In this document: positions 7,527 to 17,959 of the stretch, piece after piece | Layout: every line of letters starts with the position of its first letter | Numbering within the stretch: the stretch's first letter is position 1 | Source: an uncultured Bacteroidales bacterium | Lineage (GTDB): Bacteria > Bacteroidota > Bacteroidia > Bacteroidales > F082 | NCBI GenBank assembly: GCA_900317055.1 | Contig: ONFF01000004.1 | Location: forward strand, 62,001-126,000 | Reading direction: 5' to 3' | DNA length: 64,000 nucleotides | Program-made: the position numbers and the translations under genes | The notes under the pieces: generated by a model | What the model was told of the DNA's origin: nothing | Seen by the model: only the letters and a program-made list of their open reading frames with translations | The model's database searches: none

Positions 7527-9992
7527 TTATTTAATTACCACCTTTTTGGCTATAGTGCCCTCTTTTCCATTGACCACAAAGAAATAGATACCCTTGGAGC
7601 CAGTGAGCTGATACTCCATAACTTTGGATTCCATATCATTGTAGGTCACAAAGTTGTCAATCAAGTTACACATCACATCATATACTTTGACCTCAACTTT
7701 CCCTTCAAAACGATTGAAAACGAGTTCCATTTGTCCGCTGTTGGGGTTGGGGACAATGCTGAAGTCAGACATTGAAGTCTCTTGATCCTCCATGCCGTAG
7801 AAGGATGGATAGAGCAAGTATGTCGCAGTAACGCTATCGCAGTTGTTGACAGCCATGAAACTGAGGCAAATAGGATCAGGCACCCAGTCCATCGCATAGA
7901 CAGTACACTCAAGGGGATTCTCAGGATTGGGGATAAGTCGCCAACTGTCTTTGGAAATATCCCATTTACACTTGTCGATTTTCCATTTGGAAATATCAGA
8001 AATGTCATCCTTCACCGTGTAAGTGTAACGGTTTACATTGAATTCCGTGGCAGTTATGGGATAATGGGGGTTGGGATTATCGCTAACTATGTATGGATGA
8101 GGCGTGTAATTGATGTTCCTGATATGTAGTTTGATTTCATACAGACATCCCGAAGGGGTTTCGCCTGTAAGAGTAGTTTCAACATCATGGTCAAAGTAAA
8201 GCGTATCGCCAATATTTGGATTATAATAAAAGACAGTATCGCAGAATCTACCCTCAACATCATCTTCGCCATCATAGGTGTAGCTCTCTTGCGTACTCGA
8301 TTCATTGATGGTGATGTCAAGGATGTATGTACTGTCGCACACCTGATCGCCGAAAGGATACTGGAATGTCCTGACAATATGATGGCCTTGGTCTTCAGGT
8401 CCGAAGATTTCTCCCGTGAGTGGCCATTCATATTGGTCACAAGTAACAACGGGTGGCTCTTCGCTATAGAACTCTTGGTGGAACTTAAGATCCAATCGGT
8501 ACTTGAAGTCGCAGCCTCCATTGGGGTCAGGGACAATGGCTTCATCGTATGTGTCGGCTGTATAGACAACATTGTTTTTGTCCCATCTGAAATAAGGCTC
8601 TTCATCGTGCCCGTAGCAGACATATTCTTCTTGTATCGGGGGCATTTGATATTGCCCAACACTGAGGATGAGCTTCTCAACCTTTAGACAGCCATGGTTA
8701 TCGATAGTGTCGAAATAGGCAATTTGACCGTCCTGATCATATAAGGTTCCATGAAAATCATAAGTTTCTCCAACACAAATGCTGGGGTCGACAAGCGTGG
8801 TGTCGTTGGGCGGATAAAAGCTTAAACTAAGATGGACAACACTATCGCACCCATATTGGGTTGGAAGCGTATGCTCGTATTCACCGGCAGTTGTCAGTTC
8901 TTGGCCATTAAAGTTGAAGCTATCTCCAGAGCAGATGGTTTGTTGGACTTGGGTTTCTTTGTTGGGATGGACAACGATAGTGACACTGACATCCTGTGTG
9001 TTACCCCAACTGACATCTGCCACATGGCATGTATAGGTGGTCGTACCCAATGCTGGCGTAGCCACTGGATGTTGCGAACTTGGATTGTCCAAGGTATTGG
9101 CTGGCGTCCAACTATAGGTATAGTTGCCTGAGCCGTTCACAGGCAAGGCATGCAAGGTAGTCGATTCACCCTCACAGAGTTCATCATCATCAGCAGTAGC
9201 CGAAGCACTCATGCTGCCCACATAAACCGTGCAAGTCGGATTACCGACCAGTACCAGTTCTCGGAAAGAGATATCATCCAAGCCGAAGTCGTTGCCGCTA
9301 CCTCCAGTATTCTGATTCAAGATGGTGATGGTGGCTGTTGTGGAATTGCCGCTATACCATAGTTCATAGAACTGTTCCCAAACATAACGCTCGGGGGGAG
9401 CTGAAAACACCTCTCCAAGTTGATTACCGTTGATACTGAATTGGAGCAAAGCCACTTCATTGGCTTGACCTGCCAAAGTACAGACCCAAGTTGAGAAAGC
9501 ATAGTATTTATTGGGCTGGACGGTTATTTGTTCAGTCCACACATTGGTATTTGGAGAAGTAGCTCCATTGACAATCATAAAGTTGCCATTGTCGCCATGT
9601 CCTTGACCAAAGAAATTCTCGTGATGCAGACTGGCATCATTGTCCACATAATAGGTGCCTTCACCCCAAAGATTTGAATTGTATTCATAGGCCGAAGTGA
9701 AACCCGAATTGCCTTGAGAAAAGTCTCCATTAACAACACTTTCAGCACCCGGTGCATAGCCTTCACAGGTATAGGTAGTGGTTATAGTAGGCGATGCTAC
9801 CGTCACGGGACCTTCAGTGACCGAGAGCCCCGTAGCAGGCGACCATTGGTAATAAGTGGCTCCCGAAGCCGTCAATGTTACTGACTGGCCAGGCTGTATG
9901 GTGGCTGATGGTGGGTTGATGGTTACAGGCTGGGCAAAAGCGCAAACAACCGCAAAAACCAATAAAATCGTATAGAATAGCTTTTTTCTCAT
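7527..9992 (-). CDS. Large T9SS cargo protein with Ig-like and jelly-roll-like domains
   Basis: This 821-aa protein starts at the ATG complementary to 9990-9992, which gives a clean signal peptide (MRKKLFYTILLVFAVVCAFA). A longer reading frame upstream lacks one. After it comes an Ig/PKD-like domain (TINPPSATIQPGQSVTLTAS), then a domain with GNFMIVNGATSP and GNDFGLDDISF also found in the next gene, then a further Ig-like domain and segments with CSGDSF or CVGETY and YGCDSVVHL typical of gliding-motility-type repeat proteins. A C-terminal sorting domain follows (IVPNPNSGQMELVFN, ending in KKVVIK). It is likely a surface or secreted adhesin. Confidence 0.85.
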   Translation of the reverse strand: MRKKLFYTILLVFAVVCAFAQPVTINPPSATIQPGQSVTLTASGATYYQWSPATGLSVTEGPVTVASPTITTTYTCEGYAPGAESVVNGDFSQGNSGFTSAYEYNSNLWGEGTYYVDNDASLHHENFFGQGHGDNGNFMIVNGATSPNTNVWTEQITVQPNKYYAFSTWVCTLAGQANEVALLQFSINGNQLGEVFSAPPERYVWEQFYELWYSGNSTTATITILNQNTGGSGNDFGLDDISFRELVLVGNPTCTVYVGSMSASATADDDELCEGESTTLHALPVNGSGNYTYSWTPANTLDNPSSQHPVATPALGTTTYTCHVADVSWGNTQDVSVTIVVHPNKETQVQQTICSGDSFNFNGQELTTAGEYEHTLPTQYGCDSVVHLSLSFYPPNDTTLVDPSICVGETYDFHGTLYDQDGQIAYFDTIDNHGCLKVEKLILSVGQYQMPPIQEEYVCYGHDEEPYFRWDKNNVVYTADTYDEAIVPDPNGGCDFKYRLDLKFHQEFYSEEPPVVTCDQYEWPLTGEIFGPEDQGHHIVRTFQYPFGDQVCDSTYILDITINESSTQESYTYDGEDDVEGRFCDTVFYYNPNIGDTLYFDHDVETTLTGETPSGCLYEIKLHIRNINYTPHPYIVSDNPNPHYPITATEFNVNRYTYTVKDDISDISKWKIDKCKWDISKDSWRLIPNPENPLECTVYAMDWVPDPICLSFMAVNNCDSVTATYLLYPSFYGMEDQETSMSDFSIVPNPNSGQMELVFNRFEGKVEVKVYDVMCNLIDNFVTYNDMESKVMEYQLTGSKGIYFFVVNGKEGTIAKKVVIK

Positions 9993-10068
9993 GGCAAAAT
10001 CTCCTATGTGCAAAAATAGAGAAAAATTCCTTTTACCTCGCCATTTTTTATTGTTAAAAAGGATGGCT

Positions 10069-13000
10069 CTACCTGCAAACAACAAGCCGCTTTCTCACAG
10101 TTCCATTCATGGTGCTGATTTCGAGCAAATAAACTGCAGGTATATAGCCACTGAGATACAGAATGGCTTGGTCAGACCTTCCATAGTCACGCACCTCGAG
10201 CACCTGACCCATCATGTCAATCAGACGAAGCCTTTCGATGCCTTCGGCTTCAACAGTAACACTATTTCGTGTGGGATTAGGATAAACCTTCACCTCCACA
10301 ACATCATTTTCTTCCACACCAAAATAGGTGGAATTAATCGGAAGTACAACCTCGAATTCGTTCGAACACAACTCATTCGAGATTCGGGCATGCAACACAG
10401 CCGTGCCAATCGAGCTGACATATACCAAACATCTCGCCATGCCCAAAGGTCTCAACTGCCAATTGGCACCCTCAAGGCTCCACTCCACAGGCTGTTCAAG
10501 GCTGGTAGAATCGATGTGATAATCGTAAATACCAGTCCAAAAACTATTCATCATGGCAACTTGTGTCTCGCCAACGATTGGCATATTAGGAGCTCCCAAC
10601 AGTCTCAAGGTAAGCACCTTGCTCTCATCGTCGCCACACGAAGTGTGCACAAAATACCGCAAGAGCTTGCCGTCAAAGAAGTCGTCCACACGACTTGGAT
10701 CAAAGACATGGCCTTCTAGTTCCGTGTCCCAATTCATACCATTCTCGCTTACCTTCCATACTCCAGACAAGCCATCGGGTGTTTCAATTCCCAATGAGCC
10801 TCCCGAGCAATATGAAACTTGATCGGGCCAAGCTTCATCATTAATGGTCGGGCTGTCCATCAATTGAATGGTATACACTTCACTGTTGTCTTCAAGATTC
10901 GGACATTGCGTGGATTCGGCATGATATCGCAAATACTTGCCATCAAAGTAAGCATCTACACGATTGGGGTCAAAGGCATGACCTTCAAGTACCGTACCCC
11001 ATTCCGTTCCATCCGCGCTCACTTGCCATCCGCTCTCATTCTGTTCATGCTGGACTTCCGGTTCGTCAATTCCCAATGAGCCGCCAAAGCAAATTGTAAT
11101 CAGATTGCTCGAGGGCAAATCCTCATCATTAATGACAGGTGCAGCATGTACGGAAATGACAATCTCTTCACTGTCATTGCTGAGATCAAGACAAACCGAA
11201 TGGTCCAAATGGTAACGAAGATGTGTTTCGTTATAATTAGAGGTCCAGGTTGTCGGCAGGTCGCCCCATGTGCCATCTTGAGATTGTATCTGCCACGAAC
11301 CATAGACGAGGCCTTCGCCATTATGGAAATCGATTTCAGGATCAGGCAATTGCACAGCATCGCCATCGCAAAACTCCCAATCTATCTGCGGCATTTGCGT
11401 CACCATAGGTCTTCCGTAAACATAGAGAAGAACGCCTCTGCTATACACAGGAACATCACTACAATCACCAGTCACGCCATAACTAAGTCCAGCATTATGG
11501 CAATACTCCCCAATTACAGTACTTAAATCTACTTGTTGGCCATCAATGAACCAACCAAGAGCATTGTGAGGAACACTCGGATCAACCAATGACGGTGCCG
11601 TGATTCCCGATTGTTGCAAAAACTCTCCCACAGTTGTGCCTTCACAAACATACTGCGATTCGGTGGGTAATGTGCTATTGTCAAACTCAGGTCCTGCCGT
11701 CACAGAAAGCGGCAAGGGGCCCACATAGTCAGACCAACCACAATCGTTGCCCACACGATAAAAGATCAGGTATTCTCCTTCTACATCAAAAGTGTACTCA
11801 TAGGGATTGAATGCATTGCCAGAGGTAGAACCTATTTTCCATTCCCTTTGTGTCACTGGATAACCGTTGGTACTGATCAACTGAAAGGACAAATACTGTC
11901 CTTTGCAGATACGGTCGGCAATGTTCCACTCCTCCAATGGCTTTCCATCCACATAGATTTCCACTTCGTGATGGATGTATACATTACAGCCTATTGCATA
12001 ATATCTAAGCCATCGACGATTATCTGAAAGCGTCAGGACATGGCCAGGATTAATCTCTGTATACTCTCCATCTGGATCATAACCTATGCTGATTTGCCAA
12101 CCTGACTCGTCAACATGTCCAGAAACAACCGGATTGGAAGGAATCTGCAATACTTCGTCTTCGCAGAACCGGCCTAATTCAAACGGAACGGCATTCGAAA
12201 ATTCAGGAGCAGCTTCTATAGTGACAGTCAATGGGGTGCCATAGGCATCAAAACCACATTCATTAGCCACAGCATGGTAATTGATATAAAACTCTCCAGC
12301 TTCGGGGATACCGACCATCGGATTGAAATCGGAATAGCTGTTAGGCTGATTTGCAGGAGCATACTGCCATGAAGACGCCTGAGTGTTTTGGGTACACAAA
12401 TGCCAATCAACATCGGCATCCAATGACAAAGAAGTGCCAACACAGAATGTATTATCCCCATCCATTGATATTTCAACCTCTGGCTGTCCTTTCACAGTTA
12501 ATGTAAAAGGAGTAGGATAGTAAATCTCACCACCGCAATCGCTTTCCAAAACATATGTGATTTGATAGCCGTTCCAACTTTCATCCAACTGTGGAGTAGA
12601 GGTTATCCTATGGTATTCTGTACCATCGAAATAAGCCCAATACTCCTCATTCACATTGATTCCATGTCCATCATACCCTGGAGGTGTTGGAAGATTTAAT
12701 GAGTTCCCATCGCAATAATAATCCTCAAGACCAAGTGATGCTCCAGGACTGTTAAATGATGGCCCTTCCGTAACACTAACCACACCTGCCGACACTATGG
12801 TTTCACCACACTGGTTTTGTGCATAATAGCGCACCTGACATCCATTGTAGCTCAACGAAAACTGAGTAAAAGCCGTCCAGTTGCCATTGAGATTCACTTC
12901 CCATTGCTCAACACCTTCAAACAGATTCCAGTTGGTCACATGGACATCTGCCAACGATGCCACCAAGGTTCCGTCACAAACCGTTCCGAAAGAGGTGATT

Positions 13001-15153
13001 TGAGTGGTATTCAATGTAGGAGCGGCTCCAACCCAAACCCGAATGGAATCACTTGTTTCATCATCATACTGTCCACAATCAGTCTGCACGCGGTAACGAA
13101 GCCATCTCCCGTTATCTGCAAGCGAAAGGTTTTGGGGCAAATTGGACTGGTAACCGCTCGGATTCTGTCCAGCACTGATTTCCCAACCAAATTCCGTGTA
13201 ATGGCCATCAGGACTCAGTTCGGGCAAAATGGAACTTAAGCTTGTTCCCGAGCATACCGGTCCCAAAGAATCAGGCAGTTCATCCAAACCCAAAATGGCG
13301 GGCTCATCCCAAACAATGAGGTCAAACGCAGGGAAATAAGGTGTGAAACCGCATTCCTCGTTTTGCAGACATGGTGTAACCGAAACCGAGCCATTATTCA
13401 AAGTAATAGTGCTACCTGTGATAGGAACATAGGAAGGAGAGCCCGACGGGTCGTAATTCACATAATACCAACCTGGGGTGACACTCATCCCGTAAGCATT
13501 ATACCATGAGGATTGAATTTGAGGCAACGACACCTGAGAATTCGGACAATAACCTTCATCAAAAGACACCGGGATACTTGAGTTGAATTGCGGACCTGAG
13601 ACTACATTGATGGTCTGCGATATCAACGGATTGCCGCTACAACCATCGTATGTGACTCTATATCGCACCTGGTCGCCAGGGAGCAAATCAAACTCTCCCC
13701 AAACGAAGTCGGTCCAGTTTCCGTTGCCTCGCTTGTATTGCCATGTCTGGGCACCTGTATTGTGATTCCAGTTGATGCTTACCGTCGGCTCGGCAGAACC
13801 CGTACAAATTGAGGGAACAGTGGGCTGGATAATCCATTCTGGCACATCGCAAATATTGAAATTAAAGGGTTCCGATTCCTGCCGACCGCAACTGTTTTCT
13901 GCAAAAAACTTAATGCTATACTCTCCTATTCCGCCCCATTGTGGAACCCAGTTTTGAAATGTGTAACTTTCTTGCCAATCGGTCACTCCTATCTTTTTAT
14001 ACAACCAGCCAGAAGGATTGATATTGCTGCCGTTTGACACCCAGGTTGCCGATGGGTTAAATGAAGCAACATCGCTAAGGCATAGCAAATTATTGGCGGG
14101 CAACCCTTGAGGAGTACAATTCGAGGGCAAATCGAACACATTGATGGTGATCAAACCAACAGCCGACAATCCAAATCTTGAAACCTGAAATCGGACATAA
14201 TCCGTACCATGAAAGCCAGCATTGGGAGTATAGTAGATTTTATTATCGGTTCCAACATATGCCACACCGAAGAAAGTATTAATTTGAGAGCTTACCCATG
14301 GATCATTGTTGTTTAATCTAATCTTGACCTCCATGGGAGGGGCTGAATTGCCACCCGAAGGATAAGTTATGTTATAATGATTGGTCAAATCAATCGGTGT
14401 TACTTCGCCACAATAGGTGACTGTGAAATCATTTGCAGTCACAGAATACCCATCTTTCATCTTGAAGACAATATCGTCAAGACCAAAATCATTGCCATTA
14501 TCGTTGGTGCAGTTGTCAATGATAGTAATCTTTGCACTGGTGGTATTGCTTCCAGCAATCCATTCCTCTGACCACAATGTCCATTCTCCACCGTTTGTCC
14601 AATTAATGGTTTTCACAGGCCCAACATCCTGGTCGTTGATTTTTAATTGAAGTTTAGGCAAGTAATTGTTTGTTGGTTGCGTACCATAAGGTGTCATAAA
14701 TAGGCAGGTCACATATGCCTTAAACTGGTATATGACACCTGGTGATATGTTTTGAACTGTGTATTCCCATACTTTCTTGTTCGAACTGGTAGAACCATTG
14801 ACAATCATATAATTACCGTTGCCAGTAGTATGATCACCCAAATTAAACAATCCATAATCGCCAATAATGCTATTATGACCATTGCCATAGAATCTGGCAT
14901 TCGTACCAACCGCATAGCATTGTGTGGCACCATCAGCAAGTAATCCATTCTCCCACGACACATAAGAATAACTTGTAGTAACACCGGCATTATTTAAATT
15001 GTTTCCGGAATGCCCGTTACCGACAGTTCCAATATTGAAATTGGAAACATTGGTGGGTAAAAGATTATTCTGGGCCAGCACTGGTGAAGATACAAACAAC
15101 AGGCACAATGCCAATGCCTTGAAAACTGGTAGAATTCGGCTTTTCACAGTCAT
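10069..15153 (-). CDS. Very large repeat-built T9SS cargo protein
   Basis: A protein of 1,694 aa from the ATG complementary to 15151-15153, chosen because an AAGGAAAA stretch lies just upstream and the signal peptide (ending SSPVLAQ) follows directly; earlier ATGs are possible. The N-terminal domain shares GNYMIVNGST and GNDFGLDDIVF with the product of the gene downstream. The body is roughly ten degenerate Ig-like units of 80-110 residues, each with a CxGTSL or CEGTT-like entry, a tryptophan strand (GWEISAG, GWQVSADG) and RWLRYRV or KYLRYHAES. A sorting domain closes it (VYPNPTRNSVTVEAEG). Probably a surface adhesin; no catalytic domain is seen. Confidence 0.85.
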   Translation of the reverse strand: MTVKSRILPVFKALALCLLFVSSPVLAQNNLLPTNVSNFNIGTVGNGHSGNNLNNAGVTTSYSYVSWENGLLADGATQCYAVGTNARFYGNGHNSIIGDYGLFNLGDHTTGNGNYMIVNGSTSSNKKVWEYTVQNISPGVIYQFKAYVTCLFMTPYGTQPTNNYLPKLQLKINDQDVGPVKTINWTNGGEWTLWSEEWIAGSNTTSAKITIIDNCTNDNGNDFGLDDIVFKMKDGYSVTANDFTVTYCGEVTPIDLTNHYNITYPSGGNSAPPMEVKIRLNNNDPWVSSQINTFFGVAYVGTDNKIYYTPNAGFHGTDYVRFQVSRFGLSAVGLITINVFDLPSNCTPQGLPANNLLCLSDVASFNPSATWVSNGSNINPSGWLYKKIGVTDWQESYTFQNWVPQWGGIGEYSIKFFAENSCGRQESEPFNFNICDVPEWIIQPTVPSICTGSAEPTVSINWNHNTGAQTWQYKRGNGNWTDFVWGEFDLLPGDQVRYRVTYDGCSGNPLISQTINVVSGPQFNSSIPVSFDEGYCPNSQVSLPQIQSSWYNAYGMSVTPGWYYVNYDPSGSPSYVPITGSTITLNNGSVSVTPCLQNEECGFTPYFPAFDLIVWDEPAILGLDELPDSLGPVCSGTSLSSILPELSPDGHYTEFGWEISAGQNPSGYQSNLPQNLSLADNGRWLRYRVQTDCGQYDDETSDSIRVWVGAAPTLNTTQITSFGTVCDGTLVASLADVHVTNWNLFEGVEQWEVNLNGNWTAFTQFSLSYNGCQVRYYAQNQCGETIVSAGVVSVTEGPSFNSPGASLGLEDYYCDGNSLNLPTPPGYDGHGINVNEEYWAYFDGTEYHRITSTPQLDESWNGYQITYVLESDCGGEIYYPTPFTLTVKGQPEVEISMDGDNTFCVGTSLSLDADVDWHLCTQNTQASSWQYAPANQPNSYSDFNPMVGIPEAGEFYINYHAVANECGFDAYGTPLTVTIEAAPEFSNAVPFELGRFCEDEVLQIPSNPVVSGHVDESGWQISIGYDPDGEYTEINPGHVLTLSDNRRWLRYYAIGCNVYIHHEVEIYVDGKPLEEWNIADRICKGQYLSFQLISTNGYPVTQREWKIGSTSGNAFNPYEYTFDVEGEYLIFYRVGNDCGWSDYVGPLPLSVTAGPEFDNSTLPTESQYVCEGTTVGEFLQQSGITAPSLVDPSVPHNALGWFIDGQQVDLSTVIGEYCHNAGLSYGVTGDCSDVPVYSRGVLLYVYGRPMVTQMPQIDWEFCDGDAVQLPDPEIDFHNGEGLVYGSWQIQSQDGTWGDLPTTWTSNYNETHLRYHLDHSVCLDLSNDSEEIVISVHAAPVINDEDLPSSNLITICFGGSLGIDEPEVQHEQNESGWQVSADGTEWGTVLEGHAFDPNRVDAYFDGKYLRYHAESTQCPNLEDNSEVYTIQLMDSPTINDEAWPDQVSYCSGGSLGIETPDGLSGVWKVSENGMNWDTELEGHVFDPSRVDDFFDGKLLRYFVHTSCGDDESKVLTLRLLGAPNMPIVGETQVAMMNSFWTGIYDYHIDSTSLEQPVEWSLEGANWQLRPLGMARCLVYVSSIGTAVLHARISNELCSNEFEVVLPINSTYFGVEENDVVEVKVYPNPTRNSVTVEAEGIERLRLIDMMGQVLEVRDYGRSDQAILYLSGYIPAVYLLEISTMNGTVRKRLVVCR

Positions 15154-15227
15154 TTTTCCTTGTTTTGTACATTTCATAAACGCGCAAAAGTGCAAAAAAT
15201 GTACCAATTATGCAAGAAAAAGATCAT

Positions 15228-15692
15228 TTACAGAGCTTTTCCATCCAAAACAGCTTCTTTCAGTGTGTCATTTTCGTAGGTCAGCTTCAACGAGAAGAAA
15301 TGTCTATGCTCATCAATAAGCCGAAGGAAAATCTTGTCGCCTTCCCATGAAGGCAGCTCCAAAAGTCGCTGTTTGTCAATCCATTCAAGGTCGCCTTCGT
15401 TGCATACAATCTGTTCACCTGTCCATTCTGTGCAGACAAAGATGTGCATCTGCTCGGCGGGCCAGATATTGTGGACGAAAGTGACGATGCCACAATAGCG
15501 CCACGAGGTAACGGTAAAGCCCGTTTCCTCAAAGATTTCGCGCCTCATGCAGTCCTCGGGGCTCTCCCCTTCCTCGAACTTGCCGCCCACGCCAATCCAT
15601 TTGTCGTGGTTCTCGTCGTTCTCCTTCTTGGTGCGGTGCAACATGAGGTATTGGCTGCCGCGCTCAAGGTAACATTGGGTGGTTTGTTTCAT
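15228..15692 (-). CDS. Nudix hydrolase, MutT/8-oxo-dGTPase-like
   Basis: A 154-aa protein with a complete Nudix box (GX5EX7REUXEEXGU) at residues 37-59: Gly37, Glu43, then REIFEETGF. The short length and the HRTKKEND stretch before the box resemble 8-oxo-dGTP diphosphatases of the MutT1 type, which clean the nucleotide pool or turn over other nucleoside diphosphate derivatives. Substrate cannot be fixed from sequence. It is a single gene. Confidence 0.85.
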   Translation of the reverse strand: MKQTTQCYLERGSQYLMLHRTKKENDENHDKWIGVGGKFEEGESPEDCMRREIFEETGFTVTSWRYCGIVTFVHNIWPAEQMHIFVCTEWTGEQIVCNEGDLEWIDKQRLLELPSWEGDKIFLRLIDEHRHFFSLKLTYENDTLKEAVLDGKAL

Positions 15693-15710
15693 GGTCTTTT
15701 TGTTTTATGT

Positions 15711-15760
15711 CGGCCCTTCGACGCTTCGACAGGCTCAGCGACCACAAGCTCAGGGACCTC
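15711..15760. repeat. CGGCCCTTCGA repeat, copy A (intergenic)
   Basis: A 50-bp unit beginning CGGCCCTTCGAC and ending GCTCAGGGACCTC. Two further copies in the same orientation lie inside coding genes at 29860-29910 and 31559-31610. Here it lies between the Nudix gene and glutamate dehydrogenase. Confidence 0.75.
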
Positions 15761-15820
15761 TGCTAACAAAAAGCAAGGCGGCCAAATTGACCGCCTTGCA
15801 AAAACCTTTTAGCTCTGGAA

Positions 15821-17164
15821 TTAGATGATACCTTGAGCCATCATGGCGTGGGCAACACGCATGAAGCCAGCGATGTTAGCACCCTTCACATAGTTGATGG
15901 TGCCATCGGCTTGCTTACCGTATTTCACGCATTGGTCATAGATGTCGCTCATGATCTTCTTCAGCTTCTCATCAACTTCCTTAGCGGTCCAGTTGATGTG
16001 ACCAGCGTTCTGGCAGATTTCAAGGCCAGAGGTGGCAACACCACCGGCGTTGACAGCCTTACCAGGACCGAACGGGATACCAGCGGCTTGGATAGCGGCA
16101 ATGGCACCAGGTTGGCAACCCATGTTGGAGACTTCAGCCACATACTTCACGCCATTGGCGATAAGCATCTTGGCATCCTCTTCAGCAAGCTCGTTTTGGA
16201 AAGCGCAAGGCATAGCGATGTCGCACTTCACGCTCCAAGCCTTCTTGCCAGGGGTAAAGATAGCTTTGCCCGGGAACTTGTCGGCCATGTCCTGAACCTT
16301 GTTACGGTTCGAGGCACGCATGTCGAGCATGTAGTTAATCATCTCAGCGTTGATACCTTCGGGCAGTTCGCACACACCGTCAGGACCGCTGATAGCGACC
16401 ACCTTGGCACCGAATTCGCAAGCCTTCTGAGCAGCACCCCAAGCCACATTACCGAAGCCAGAGAGGGCCACGCGTTTGCCTTCGAGAGTGTCACCCTTTT
16501 CTTCCACCATGTGTTTCACATAGTAGACAGCGCCGAAACCAGTGGCCTCGGGACGCATGAGGGAACCACCCCAGCCGTAGCTCTTGCCAGTCAAAGCACC
16601 AGTCGAGTGCTCACGGGCCAGCTTCTTGTACATACCGTACATGTAGCCAATCTCACGGCCACCAACACCAACGTCACCAGCGGGGCTGTCTTGGTCAGGA
16701 CCAATGTTGCGCCACAGTTCGTAGACGAAAGCTTGGCAGAAACGCATGATTTCAGCGTCGCTCTTTCCTGTAGGATCGAAGTCGGCACCACCCTTACCAC
16801 CGCCGAGAGGCAGGTTGGTCAAGCTGTTCTTGAAGATCTGTTCGAAGCCCAAGAACTTCAGCATTGACTCGTTTACTTTGGGGTGGAAGCGGAGACCACC
16901 TTTGTAGGCGCCGAGGGCAGCATTGTACTGCACACGGTAGCCGAGGTTGACCTGGGTCTGACCTTTATCGTCAACCCACACAACGCGGAACTTGAAGATA
17001 CGATCGGGCTCAACAATGCGCTCGACAATCTTAGCAGCCTCGAACTCGGGGTGCTTGTTGTATTCTTCTTCGATGGTTTCCAGGACTTCGCGAACGGCCT
17101 GTAAGTACTCATTTTCGCCCGGATGCTTGGCTTCCAGAGCGGTCATAATTTCATTGACTTTCAT
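15821..17164 (-). CDS. gdhA: NADP-type glutamate dehydrogenase
   Basis: A 447-aa cytoplasmic enzyme, the normal length for hexameric bacterial glutamate dehydrogenases. It interconverts glutamate and 2-oxoglutarate plus ammonia and is the main ammonia-assimilating enzyme in many gut Bacteroidota. The substrate-binding KGGLRF (88-93), the catalytic lysine loop GGGKGGADFDP (121-131) and the Rossmann GFGNVA (236-241) are all present. The class with this overall sequence is usually NADP-linked; the cofactor is inferred. It is a single gene with its own promoter. Confidence 0.95.
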   Translation of the reverse strand: MKVNEIMTALEAKHPGENEYLQAVREVLETIEEEYNKHPEFEAAKIVERIVEPDRIFKFRVVWVDDKGQTQVNLGYRVQYNAALGAYKGGLRFHPKVNESMLKFLGFEQIFKNSLTNLPLGGGKGGADFDPTGKSDAEIMRFCQAFVYELWRNIGPDQDSPAGDVGVGGREIGYMYGMYKKLAREHSTGALTGKSYGWGGSLMRPEATGFGAVYYVKHMVEEKGDTLEGKRVALSGFGNVAWGAAQKACEFGAKVVAISGPDGVCELPEGINAEMINYMLDMRASNRNKVQDMADKFPGKAIFTPGKKAWSVKCDIAMPCAFQNELAEEDAKMLIANGVKYVAEVSNMGCQPGAIAAIQAAGIPFGPGKAVNAGGVATSGLEICQNAGHINWTAKEVDEKLKKIMSDIYDQCVKYGKQADGTINYVKGANIAGFMRVAHAMMAQGII

Positions 17165-17228
17165 TTTTTGACTTTAATTAAGGTTTATTTAAGTGTTAGA
17201 AAGTTTGCTTACTACTAGTAAATCGGTG

Positions 17229-17262
17229 CAAAGATAAGGTTTTTATTTGAACAATTTCCAAA
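17229..17262 (-). promoter_or_regulatory. Promoter of gdhA
   Basis: On the minus strand TATCTTTG (complement of 17229-17236) matches TAnnTTTG. A TTTG at 17259-17262 lies 22 bp further upstream, close to the usual -33 spacing. The leader to the ATG is about 65 nt. Confidence 0.55.
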
Positions 17263-17293
17263 TTCCACAAAATATTTTCATTTTCCTCTCTCA

Positions 17294-17959
17294 CTAGTTT
17301 GCATTTTGTGGATCATTGTCTTCAAATACCACCTTACCCTCTTCATACTCAACGATTTTCGTAATCCTACCATCGGGATTATAATAGATTTCCTTACCAT
17401 GTTTCAGATTGTTGACATAAGGCACCTCTAAGCATTTGTAGCCCGACTCCTCATAACAGATTTGCTTGCCCGTACCCATCTTATAATCCGCCTTGCTTGC
17501 CAATGCACCGCTGGGATAAAAGATAAACCAAGAGCCATCCATCATGCCATCCTTATATTGGCCTTCCTGAAATACCTGACCGTTGTCGTACCATTTCTTC
17601 GACTCACCATTGAGTTTGTCTTCTGAATAATGGTCTTCCGAGGCCAAAGTGCCCTTGACGCTGTAGCTTCGATAGATACTGTCGCGCAGTCCGTTCTTGT
17701 ACCAACACTCCACATCCAACTCACCATTCTGATGGAAACGCTGATAATGGCCCTCAAGCGTGTCGTTCCTGTAAAAGGCTCGCGCCATCACCTTGCCCTG
17801 TTTTGTATACCAAATGCTTTCACCATTCAGCCGATCACCTTCATAATGTTGTTCCGACTTCAACTTGCCATTTTCCCAATACTCTTTCTTCACGCCATCG
17901 TTGCAGGCGGTTAACACCAGCAACGCTGACACTAGAAACAAACAACAAAGTTTATTCAT
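17294..17959 (-). CDS. MORN/YwqK-type repeat lipoprotein
   Basis: A 221-aa protein from the ATG complementary to 17957-17959, which gives a lipoprotein signal peptide ([14 protein letters not shown]). A longer upstream frame runs inside the preceding gene. The mature part is a run of MORN-like repeats ([40 protein letters not shown], and so on). Such proteins are often annotated as YwqK family antitoxins, but no toxin is present here. The start overlaps the stop of the LysM gene by 8 nt, so translation is coupled. Confidence 0.85.
   Translation of the reverse strand: MNKLCCLFLVSALLVLTACNDGVKKEYWENGKLKSEQHYEGDRLNGESIWYTKQGKVMARAFYRNDTLEGHYQRFHQNGELDVECWYKNGLRDSIYRSYSVKGTLASEDHYSEDKLNGESKKWYDNGQVFQEGQYKDGMMDGSWFIFYPSGALASKADYKMGTGKQICYEESGYKCLEVPYVNNLKHGKEIYYNPDGRITKIVEYEEGKVVFEDNDPQNAN

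Noticed and set aside
15833-16867. 344-codon open frame opposite glutamate dehydrogenase
   Set aside because: It lies entirely antisense to a clear gdhA with conserved active-site motifs; its translation has no recognisable pattern and is explained by the codon use of gdhA.
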